Positions 1 to 5,607 of a stretch of DNA of 11,583 bases are shown here, piece after piece (within the stretch, counting starts at the first letter, position 1; the number at the start of each line of letters is the position of its first letter). Origin of the DNA: an uncultured Oscillospiraceae bacterium (GTDB lineage: Bacteria; Bacillota; Clostridia; Oscillospirales; Oscillospiraceae); the NCBI GenBank assembly GCA_948766235.1, contig CAQCFX010000047.1:1-11583 (forward strand), read 5' to 3'. Below the pieces are notes generated by a model, which had not been told where the DNA came from, did not search any database, and was given only the letters and a program-made list of their open reading frames with translations. A program made the position numbers and the translations under genes.

Positions 1-782
1 ATGTCTCCGGCCAGATCGCAGAAGGCCATCTCCGGCTCAATCATCCAGAACTCGGCGGCGTGGCGCTGGGTGTTGGAGTTCTCCGCCCGGAAGGTGGGGC
101 CGAAGGTGTACACGCTTCCAAAGGCCATGGCGAAGTTCTCCGCGTTGAGCTGGCCGGACACGGTGAGGTTGGCCCGCTTGCCGAAGAAGTCCTGGGACCA
201 GTCCACGCTGCCGTCCTCCAGCCGGGGCGGGTTGGCCACATCCAGGGTGGTCACCTGGAACATCTCCCCCGCGCCCTCGCAATCTGAGGCGGTGACGATG
301 GGCGTGTGAATATACACAAACCCCCGGTCCTGGAAGAAGCAGTGGATGGCGTGGGCGGCCACGCTGCGCACCCGGAAGGCGGCGGAAAACAGGTTGGTCC
401 GGGGGCGCAGATGCTGAATGGTGCGCAAATACTCCACGCTGTGGCGCTTCTTTTGCAGCGGGTAGTCCGGGGAGGAGGGTCCCTCCACCGCGATGGAGGC
501 GGCCTTCACCTCCAGGGGCTGCTTAGCCTTCGGCGTGAGCACCACCGCGCCGGTGACGATGAGGGCCGCGCCCACGTTCTGGGACGCGATTTCCTTATAG
601 TTCTCCAGGGTGTTGGCGTCCATGACGATCTGGAGGTTTTTGAAGCAGGAGCCGTCGTTGAGCTCGATGAAGCCAAAGGTCTTCATGTCCCGGATGGTGC
701 GGGCCCAGCCCATGACGGTGACGGTCTGGCCGTCCAGCCTGTCGGCGTCGGCAAAGACGGAGGCGATGGTGATGCGTTCCAT
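1..782 (-). CDS. asnS: Asparaginyl-tRNA synthetase, N-terminal 260 residues (cut by window edge)
   Basis: Charges tRNA-Asn with asparagine using ATP, in the cytoplasm. Seen: an N-terminal OB-fold anticodon-binding region with FGFIELNDGSC at residues 37-46, then the class II catalytic core. This includes a motif 1 region RGFVYIHTPIV (153-163), TASDCEGAGEMFQVTT (164-179), LTVSGQLNAE (206-215), and a motif 2 region with FRAENSNT (231-238) and AEFWMIEPE (243-251). The serine/asparagine-rich TASDCEGAGE and SGQLNAE signatures point to AsnRS rather than AspRS. The family is usually about 430-465 residues, so roughly 200 C-terminal residues including motif 3 lie outside the window. The ATG at 782 was chosen because a GAGGGAA sequence lies just upstream on the minus strand. 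The leader of about 59 nt contains a small GC hairpin (814-830) but is too short for a T-box. Confidence 0.96.
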   Translation of the reverse strand, partial: MERITIASVFADADRLDGQTVTVMGWARTIRDMKTFGFIELNDGSCFKNLQIVMDANTLENYKEIASQNVGAALIVTGAVVLTPKAKQPLEVKAASIAVEGPSSPDYPLQKKRHSVEYLRTIQHLRPRTNLFSAAFRVRSVAAHAIHCFFQDRGFVYIHTPIVTASDCEGAGEMFQVTTLDVANPPRLEDGSVDWSQDFFGKRANLTVSGQLNAENFAMAFGSVYTFGPTFRAENSNTQRHAAEFWMIEPEMAFCDLAGD

Positions 783-847
783 ATGCGTTCCCTCAATTCC
801 TGATAATCTGATTCCGCCCCTGGGGAGCGGGGATAAAGCGTGCCATT

Positions 848-875
848 AGTATATCATTTTTTCCGGGATTTGCAA
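848..875 (-). promoter_or_regulatory. Promoter of asnS
   Basis: On the minus strand, TTGCAA (870-875) and TATACT (848-853) are separated by 16 bp, and asnS starts about 65 nt downstream. The promoter overlaps the last codons of the upstream membrane-protein gene, whose stop is at 854-856. No terminator is visible between that gene and asnS, so asnS may be transcribed both from this site and by read-through. Confidence 0.6.
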
Positions 876-1183
876 GAGCGCACAGAAAAAAGAGGGAACC
901 GGCCGGCGTACACCGCCGCCCAGCCCGCCGCCGCGCCGATAAAGGCCCCCTGTGCCCAGTAGGTCAGCACCTGGCCCGCCAGCGCCCCCCAGCCGGAGGC
1001 GGTGGACTTCACATACACGGCCAGCCCCAGCGCCAGCCCCGAGGCGGCGGGCAGGGCAAAGGCGCAGGGATTGAGCCGGCCCGCCAGCCGCAGCTGGGCC
1101 AGGGCGCACACCGCCATGAGCGCAATGGGCACCCCATAGGCCAGAAGCAGAACCGCAAGAAGCAGATAAGCCAGAACGTACAT
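854..1183 (-). CDS. Small three-helix membrane protein, third gene of the LytTR cassette
   Basis: Unrecognised 109-residue protein. It is strongly hydrophobic, with predicted membrane segments at about residues 2-25, 38-58 and 68-94 and a basic C-terminal tail (KSRKK). No enzymatic motif is seen. The ATG at 1183 is preceded by GGAGG with 8 nt spacing. An in-frame GTG further upstream would place that ribosome binding site inside the coding region, so it was not used. It lies 33 nt downstream of the DUF3021-like gene on the same strand with no promoter or terminator between them, so it is probably co-transcribed with it and with the LytTR regulator. A role as an accessory membrane component of that system is inferred from position only. 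Confidence 0.75.
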   Translation of the reverse strand: MYVLAYLLLAVLLLAYGVPIALMAVCALAQLRLAGRLNPCAFALPAASGLALGLAVYVKSTASGWGALAGQVLTYWAQGAFIGAAAGWAAVYAGRFPLFSVRSCKSRKK

Positions 1184-1216
1184 GGTGAAACCTCCTTCCA
1201 CAATCCACGAAAACCG

Positions 1217-2053
1217 TCAGCACGCCGTCTCCCCGCGCCGCTTCATGCGCCGCCTCGCCGCCCCGGCCAGGTTGCCGGCCAGCACGGAAATCAGCGCGAT
1301 GGGAATCAGCGCCCCGTCCGCCATGTTGGAGCACAGCCGGGCCAGGGGGATGAACAGCAGGATAAACAGCACACACGCCGCCGGGTAAATGGGGCAGAAG
1401 CCGTGCCGCCGCCCCAGGGACAGCCCGGACATGAACCCCCCCACGGGCAGCAGCAGCCAGGCGTACATGACGCTTAAAAGGGGCGTGGGGTCGTCCAGCA
1501 CGCGCAGGGCCAGGGGCAGCGCCAGGCACAGCAGGAGCGCGAAGCCCACATAGGGCAGGGACTCCCGCCAGTGCAGGGGGGAGGGCCCGGGGTCCAGCCC
1601 CAGCTTCACCCGGATGTCGGCCACTTCGGTATACCACCCCACCCAGCGGCCCAGCCACACCAGGATATACACCAGCGTCAGGGGCACCAGGAAGGTGAGA
1701 TAGTCCGCCGGGGTGGAGCACACGTTCAGCCCCGCCCACAGGCAGACGGTGGCGGAGGTCACCACGAAGTGAATCAGGGAGCGCACCACCAGCTCCCGCC
1801 CGCTGTCGGCAAAGGGGAGGGTGGCGACGCCCACCTCCGCCCCAAACAGGGCGAACAGGGCGAAAGACAACAGCACCCCCAGCGGCTCAATCTCATAGGG
1901 GAAGCCGCAGTACGGGAACACGAACCCCGTGAAATGGGCCGGGCCGAACAGGGTGAAGCTGCCCAGCAGGTAGCCCAGCAGCGTATGGGCGGCGGCGCCC
2001 GACAGAGCCCCCGCCAAGATGCGGATGAGCCATTGCTTTTTCACGTTTTCCAT
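1217..2053 (-). CDS. DUF3021-like multi-pass membrane protein with extra C-terminal membrane half
   Basis: 278 residues. The N-terminal half has hydrophobic segments at about 10-32, 57-78, 90-112 and 116-139, followed by WYTEVADIRVKLGL (140-153). This layout and ending resemble DUF3021 proteins, which are commonly encoded beside LytTR regulators. DUF3021 proteins are usually only about 130-150 residues. Here a second block of about four hydrophobic segments follows (roughly 165-187, 191-213, 222-243, 248-266), ending in a basic tail. The ATG at 2053 has AAGGAGG 8 nt upstream and is 19 nt after the LytTR stop. In described LytTR regulatory systems (HdrRM and BrsRM of Streptococcus mutans) a membrane partner restrains the DNA-binding protein. 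An equivalent role here is inference. The family match is by eye and should be treated as probable. Confidence 0.7.
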   Translation of the reverse strand: MENVKKQWLIRILAGALSGAAAHTLLGYLLGSFTLFGPAHFTGFVFPYCGFPYEIEPLGVLLSFALFALFGAEVGVATLPFADSGRELVVRSLIHFVVTSATVCLWAGLNVCSTPADYLTFLVPLTLVYILVWLGRWVGWYTEVADIRVKLGLDPGPSPLHWRESLPYVGFALLLCLALPLALRVLDDPTPLLSVMYAWLLLPVGGFMSGLSLGRRHGFCPIYPAACVLFILLFIPLARLCSNMADGALIPIALISVLAGNLAGAARRRMKRRGETAC

Positions 2054-2072
2054 GAGCGATACCTCCTTGATG

Positions 2073-2516
2073 TCACGCTTCTAACGCCTGCTTGATCTTC
2101 TTCACATACCGCCGGGACACCCAGCACACCGTCCCGCCCTCCAGGGTCATTTTAATGGTGCCCGTCAGGGTCAGGTCCAGCCCCGTCACCCGGTCCAGGT
2201 TGACGATCTCCGAGTTGGACACCCGCACGAACTTGGTGCCCGCCAGCTCCTCCTCCAGCTCGTACAGCCGCGCCCGGACGGTGAATACCCCCTTGCTGGT
2301 CTGGCACAGCACGCCCTTGTCCTCGGCGTAAAACCGCAGCACCATAGAGCGGCTCACCCGCACCGCCTCCCGCTCCTGGTAGACGGTGAAGGGCCGGGGA
2401 GCGGCCTGCGCCCGGAGCAGGCGGGCCAGCTGCTCCACCTCCTCGGTGGGCGCGGGGGCGCGAAGCACCGCCACCGGCTCGTCCAGAGCCGGGTCAATCT
2501 GCACTTCCACCTTCAT
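2073..2516 (-). CDS. LytTR-family DNA-binding transcriptional regulator
   Basis: 147 residues with no receiver domain. The C-terminal region (about 45-147) fits a LytTR domain: RFYAEDKGVLCQTSKG (61-76), RARLYELEEEL (81-91), KFVRVSNSEIVNLDRV (95-110), and VSRRYVKKIKQAL near the end (133-145). The conserved F-x-R-V-S-x-S-x-I-V-N-L core is intact. The N-terminal 40 residues contain no recognisable sensor. This short stand-alone form is typical of LytTR proteins encoded with a DUF3021 membrane partner, which here follows 19 nt downstream. The ATG at 2516 has a GGGAGGGG ribosome binding site close upstream. Known members bind paired direct repeats and often activate their own promoter. A direct repeat with a 21-bp period lies just upstream of its -35 box (2581-2611), suggesting autoregulation. 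Confidence 0.9.
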   Translation of the reverse strand: MKVEVQIDPALDEPVAVLRAPAPTEEVEQLARLLRAQAAPRPFTVYQEREAVRVSRSMVLRFYAEDKGVLCQTSKGVFTVRARLYELEEELAGTKFVRVSNSEIVNLDRVTGLDLTLTGTIKMTLEGGTVCWVSRRYVKKIKQALEA

Positions 2517-2543
2517 ATGCGCCCCTCCCTTCGTTGTGGCTTC

Positions 2544-2572
2544 AGTATACCCAAGTCCCAGGCAAATGTCCA
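2544..2572 (-). promoter_or_regulatory. Promoter of the LytTR / DUF3021-like operon
   Basis: On the minus strand, TGGACA (2567-2572) and TATACT (2544-2549) are separated by exactly 17 bp. The predicted start is near 2537, giving a leader of about 21 nt before the LytTR gene. Both boxes are one base off consensus, and the spacing is optimal. Confidence 0.75.
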
Positions 2573-2580
2573 GCGTTCCG

Positions 2581-2611
2581 GGACGGACGGTCGTTTTGGC
2601 CGGACGGACGG
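2581..2611 (-). repeat. Paired direct repeat, candidate LytTR operator
   Basis: Two exact copies of GGACGGACGG on the plus strand (CCGTCCGTCC on the minus strand) lie at 2581-2590 and 2602-2611, separated by 11 bp, a repeat-to-repeat period of 21 bp or two helical turns. The nearer copy is 8 bp upstream of the -35 box of the LytTR operon. LytTR proteins characteristically bind two direct repeats of about 9 bp separated by 12-13 bp. The geometry fits, but the unit is internally repetitive (GGAC twice) and does not match a known LytTR consensus, so the operator call is inference. Confidence 0.5.
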
Positions 2612-2612
2612 C

Positions 2613-2642
2613 AAAAAAACGCCCCGCTCTTTCGAGCGGGGC
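2613..2642 (-). terminator. Rho-independent terminator of asnA
   Basis: A 9-bp perfect GC-rich stem (2621-2629 with 2634-2642) closes a 4-nt loop. On the minus strand it is followed by one base and then seven T residues (2613-2619). It lies 14 nt past the asnA stop and insulates asnA from the LytTR operon promoter. Confidence 0.92.
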
Positions 2643-2656
2643 CGTCTTTGGTTTGT

Positions 2657-3670
2657 TTACAGCAGGATTACCCCCGCTTCCCTGCACGCCTCCAGGGTGC
2701 GCGGGTCCCAGATGGACGCCTGCACCTCCCCGATGTGGGCCTTGCCCAGCAGGTACATGGACACCCGGCTCTGCCCGATGCCGCCGCCGATGGTGAGGGG
2801 CAGCTCCCCCGCCAGCAGGGCCCTGTGGAAGGACAGCTCCCGCCGCTCGTCGTGGCCGGAGACGGAAAGCTGGCGGTCCAGGGACTCGGGGCTTACCCGG
2901 ATGCCCATGGACGAGATCTCGAAGGCCCGGCCCAGCAGGGGGTTCCACAGCAGGATGTCCCCGTTCAGCGTCCAGTCGTCGTAGTCCGGGGCGCGGCCGT
3001 CGTGGGGGGTGCCGGAGCGCAGGGCCCCGCCGATGCCCATGAGGAAGGTGGTGGGGTGGTCCTTCACCCAAGCGTCCTCCCGCTCCTTGGGGGACAGCCC
3101 GGGCCACTGGTCCTCCAGCTCCTGGGCGGTGACGAAGGACACCGCCCGGTCAATCAGGGGCAGGGGGGTGAGCTGGGGGTACACCGAGCGCAGGGTGGCC
3201 TGGGTGTTGGCCAGGGCGTTGACGATGGTGTTCACCACCGACTTTAAGTAATCCACATTTCGGTCCCGGGGGGCGATGACCTTCTCCCAGTCCCACTGGT
3301 CCACGTAGACCGAATGGAGATTGTCCAGCTCCTCGTCCCGGCGGATGGCGTTCATGTCGGTATACAGCCCCTCGCCCACGGAGAACTGGTAGCGGTGCAG
3401 GGCCATGCGCTTCCACTTGGCCAGGGAGTGGACCACCTGGGCCTCCCGCCCCGCGTCGGGCACGTCGAAGGACACCGGGCGCTCCACGCCGTTCAAATCG
3501 TCGTTCAGCCCGGTGGACGCCTCCACAAACAACGGCGCGGACACCCGGCGCAGGTTCAGCGAGCCGCCCAGATCGTCCTCAAACAGCCGCTTTAACAGGC
3601 CGATGGCCTTTTGCGTGTCGTACAGGTTCAGCAGGGGGGCGTACCCCTGGGGGATGACGGTGGTCAGCAT
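2657..3670 (-). CDS. asnA: Aspartate-ammonia ligase (asparagine synthetase A)
   Basis: Makes asparagine from aspartate, ammonia and ATP, releasing AMP and pyrophosphate; cytoplasmic. It has the class II aminoacyl-tRNA synthetase-like fold. Seen: RRVSAPLFVEASTGLNDDL (41-59), HSLAKWKRMAL (81-91), VDQWDWEKVI with a following arginine (123-136), GIGGALRSG (212-220), FEISSMGIRV (250-259), and a class II motif 3-like GGGIGQSR (295-302). Its 337 residues match the usual length of about 330-340. The ATG at 3670 was chosen because AAGGGG lies about 8 nt upstream. A start at 3694 would bury that site and adds residues not expected for the family. It has its own promoter and terminator and is divergent from the next operon. 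asnS lies 1.9 kb downstream, beyond the LytTR cassette. Confidence 0.97.
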   Translation of the reverse strand: MLTTVIPQGYAPLLNLYDTQKAIGLLKRLFEDDLGGSLNLRRVSAPLFVEASTGLNDDLNGVERPVSFDVPDAGREAQVVHSLAKWKRMALHRYQFSVGEGLYTDMNAIRRDEELDNLHSVYVDQWDWEKVIAPRDRNVDYLKSVVNTIVNALANTQATLRSVYPQLTPLPLIDRAVSFVTAQELEDQWPGLSPKEREDAWVKDHPTTFLMGIGGALRSGTPHDGRAPDYDDWTLNGDILLWNPLLGRAFEISSMGIRVSPESLDRQLSVSGHDERRELSFHRALLAGELPLTIGGGIGQSRVSMYLLGKAHIGEVQASIWDPRTLEACREAGVILL

Positions 3671-3705
3671 ATGCTTTACCCCTTTTCTTCGCATTGTCAG
3701 AACCT

Positions 3706-3734
3706 ATTATACAGCGGGGCAAATCAAAATGCAA
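3706..3734 (-). promoter_or_regulatory. Promoter of asnA
   Basis: On the minus strand, TTGCAT (3729-3734) and a perfect TATAAT (3706-3711) are separated by 17 bp. The predicted start near 3699 leaves a leader of about 29 nt, too short for a T-box or riboswitch. Its -35 box is only 3 bp from the -35 box of the divergent promoter. Confidence 0.8.
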
Positions 3735-3737
3735 TTC

Positions 3738-3766
3738 TTGTGTTCCGCAATCAGATGTGATATAAT
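3738..3766 (+). promoter_or_regulatory. Promoter of the hypothetical / aminopeptidase / phosphoglucomutase operon
   Basis: TTGTGT (3738-3743) and a perfect TATAAT (3761-3766) are separated by 17 bp, with an extended -10 TGA directly before the -10 box. The predicted start is near 3773. It is arranged back to back with the asnA promoter. Confidence 0.78.
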
Positions 3767-3787
3767 GCCCACATATTACAGAGCATG

Positions 3788-3823
3788 GCCGGAACATTTC
3801 CGGCAAACTGCCCAGGACGGCAG
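3788..3823 (+). other. Two small inverted repeats in the 5' leader
   Basis: GCCGGAA-CAT-TTCCGGC (3788-3804) is a perfect 7-bp inverted repeat with a 3-nt loop, starting about 15 nt after the predicted transcription start. A second stem, CTGCC with GGCAG (3808-3812 and 3819-3823), abuts and partly overlaps the AGGAGG ribosome binding site at 3822-3827. They could be RNA hairpins affecting translation, or the first could be a DNA operator. Function is not shown. Confidence 0.4.
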
Positions 3824-3835
3824 GAGGCGGAATGG

Positions 3836-4327
3836 ATGGACAAGGCCCTGTTTCAACAGCTCAACCAGGTCTACGCCCCCCTGCGGGGCAGGGCCAGTCG
3901 TCTGGCTCGGGCGCTGGCGGAGAAAGGGCTCAAGGCCGAATGGGGCTGGTACGCCAACCATTTCGTCAAGGTGGACGGCGAGTACCAGGCCGAGGAGTTC
4001 CCCATCCCGGTGATCGAGGTACAGGGCCTGTGCGAGATCGGGCTCAACCTGGACGAGTGCTGGGTGGAGTTCCAGCTCTCCCGTAAGGCGGCCCTCTCGT
4101 TCGACTGGGAACAGCTCCCCGAGGGCGCGGAGGTCTATGGGGTGGCACAGTACCTGGTGGACTTCTATACCGCCGGGATGGACCGGGCCGGGATCGCCGG
4201 ACGCATCGCCCAGAGCGCGGAGCAGACCGTGAATATTGCGCTGCCCTTTCCCTCCCAGGTGGAGGATGGAACCCTGCTGGCGGCGGCGGAGAACTGCCGC
4301 CGGTGGAAAAACGGAGAAAAACCGTAA
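3836..4327 (+). CDS. Conserved-looking hypothetical protein, first gene of the operon
   Basis: Unrecognised 163-residue soluble protein without signal peptide or membrane segment. It is rich in acidic and aromatic residues, with stretches such as AEWGWYANHFVKVDGEY (36-52) and GLNLDECWVEFQLSR (69-83), and reads as a compact mixed alpha/beta protein. The ATG at 3836 was chosen because AGGAGG lies 8 nt upstream. An in-frame ATG at 3785 has no ribosome binding site and would sit within about 12 nt of the predicted transcription start. The stop is 14 nt before the aminopeptidase start, with the aminopeptidase ribosome binding site starting in the stop codon, so the two are very probably co-transcribed. 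No function is claimed. Confidence 0.85.
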   Translation: MDKALFQQLNQVYAPLRGRASRLARALAEKGLKAEWGWYANHFVKVDGEYQAEEFPIPVIEVQGLCEIGLNLDECWVEFQLSRKAALSFDWEQLPEGAEVYGVAQYLVDFYTAGMDRAGIAGRIAQSAEQTVNIALPFPSQVEDGTLLAAAENCRRWKNGEKP

Positions 4328-4341
4328 AGGAGACGATACCA

Positions 4342-5583
4342 ATGGTCCAGAATTTTGAAGCAAAGCTCAGCGAATACGCCCACCTGCTGGTGGAGGTGGG
4401 GCTGAACGTCCAGCCGGGGCAGACCCCCAGCATTGAGAGCAATGTGGAGTACGTCCCCCTCACCCGCCAGTGCATTGCCGCCTGCTACGACTGCGGGGCG
4501 CGCAACGTGGTGGCCTACTACGGGGACGACTTCGCCACCCGGGAGGCCTTCCTCCGGGCGGACGCCGCCGTATTTGAGGAGTACCCCAGCTATATGAAAG
4601 CCCGGGTGGACTGGTTTTTGGAGCAGAAAAGCCCCCGGCTGTCCTTCACCGGCTCCAACCCGGAGCTTTTAAAGGGGGTGGACCCCGCCCGGATTCAGGC
4701 CCGGCGCAAGGTGTCCGGCCCGGCCACCAAGCCCTATTTCGACGCCCTTACCGCCAATAAGCTCCAGTGGTGCGTGGGCGCCTACCCCACCCTGGCCTGG
4801 GCGGAGAAGGTGTTCCCGGACAAGAAGGGCGAGCAGGCCATGGACGCGCTGTGGGACGCCATCTTCTCCGTGTGCCGCATCACCGGGGACGGAAAAGCGG
4901 TGGAGCGCTGGAAGGAGCACGTGGCCGCTCTCACCCGGCGGACCAAGGCCCTCAACGATTACCGCTTCGCCTCCCTCCACTACTCCAACCGCCTGGGCAC
5001 CGACCTGACCATCCGCCTGCCGGAGCGCCATGTCTGGACGGGGGCCAGCGCGTTCACCCCCCAGGGGACGCAGTTTGTGCCCAATATGCCCACGGAGGAA
5101 ATCTTTACCGCCCCCCGGTGGGACGGGGTGGACGGCCGGGTATATGCCGCCCTGCCTTTGGCCATGGACGGAAATCTGGTCAAGGACTTCTATCTGGATT
5201 TCAAGGACGGCCGCATTGTGGACATCCACGCCGGGGAGGGCGAGGAGTATCTGCGCCGCGCCATCGACACCGACGAGGGCGCCCACTACTTGGGCGAGGT
5301 GGCCCTGGTGCCCTACGACTCCCCCATTCGGAACACGGGGATTTTGTTCTACAACACCCTGTTCGACGAAAACGCCTCCTGCCACCTGGCCTTCGGCGAG
5401 GCGTACCCCGACTGCGTCAAGGGCGGCGAGGATATGTCCGAGGAGGAGCAGAAAGCCGCGGGGCTGAACCAGTCCATGACCCACGTGGACTTCATGGTGG
5501 GCACCGAGGACCTGTCCATCGTGGGGACCACCCATGACGGGAAGGAAATCCCCGTGTTTGTGGACGGCAATTTCGCGTTTTAA
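4342..5583 (+). CDS. ampS: M29-family metallo-aminopeptidase (AmpS/PepS/AmpT type)
   Basis: Cytoplasmic exopeptidase that removes N-terminal residues from peptides, using two metal ions. At 413 residues the length is standard for M29. Candidate metal ligands are all present: E253 in MPTEEIFTAP, E319 in LGEVALVPYDSPI, H348 in CHLAFGEAY, and H381 and D383 in HVDFMVGTEDLSI. These positions coincide with the ligand numbering I recall for Staphylococcus aureus AmpS. The conserved tyrosine is Y355. The ATG at 4342 has GGAG 9 nt upstream. The longer reading from 4303 would overlap the upstream gene and bury that site. It is the second gene of an operon with an unknown protein before and phosphoglucomutase 24 nt after. 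Peptide specificity cannot be told from the sequence. Confidence 0.95.
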   Translation: MVQNFEAKLSEYAHLLVEVGLNVQPGQTPSIESNVEYVPLTRQCIAACYDCGARNVVAYYGDDFATREAFLRADAAVFEEYPSYMKARVDWFLEQKSPRLSFTGSNPELLKGVDPARIQARRKVSGPATKPYFDALTANKLQWCVGAYPTLAWAEKVFPDKKGEQAMDALWDAIFSVCRITGDGKAVERWKEHVAALTRRTKALNDYRFASLHYSNRLGTDLTIRLPERHVWTGASAFTPQGTQFVPNMPTEEIFTAPRWDGVDGRVYAALPLAMDGNLVKDFYLDFKDGRIVDIHAGEGEEYLRRAIDTDEGAHYLGEVALVPYDSPIRNTGILFYNTLFDENASCHLAFGEAYPDCVKGGEDMSEEEQKAAGLNQSMTHVDFMVGTEDLSIVGTTHDGKEIPVFVDGNFAF

Positions 5584-5607
5584 ATTTTGATAAGGAGGAA
5601 AACACCA

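Noticed and set aside
306..803. 165-codon plus-strand frame opposite asnS
   Set aside because: Antisense shadow of a gene with clear class II synthetase motifs; composition is typical of shadow frames.
1571..2095. 174-codon plus-strand frame opposite the DUF3021-like gene
   Set aside because: Glutamine/histidine/proline-rich shadow composition, no ribosome binding site, antisense to a gene with good start signals.
2581..2611. Short tandem repeat of GGAC read as a possible CRISPR-like or VNTR array
   Set aside because: Only two 10-bp copies with one 11-bp spacer; far too few and short for either, and the position fits an operator better.
2534..3247. 237-codon plus-strand frame opposite asnA
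   Set aside because: It crosses the asnA terminator and the LytTR promoter and lies antisense to a confident gene; no ribosome binding site or motif.
3671..3694. Earlier asnA start at 3694
   Set aside because: It would place the AAGGGG ribosome binding site inside the gene and add residues not expected for AsnA; the ATG at 3670 is better placed.
3671..3705. T-box or other asparagine-sensing leader before asnA (also considered for asnS)
   Set aside because: The leader from the predicted start is only about 29 nt for asnA and about 59 nt for asnS, with no T-box bulge or antiterminator. Both are too short.
3785..3835. Earlier in-frame ATG for the 163-residue protein
   Set aside because: No ribosome binding site, about 12 nt from the predicted transcription start, whereas the ATG at 3836 has AGGAGG 8 nt upstream.
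4303..4341. Earlier aminopeptidase start overlapping the upstream gene
   Set aside because: The GGAG site at 4329-4332 serves the ATG at 4342, and only that start gives the standard M29 length and ligand numbering.
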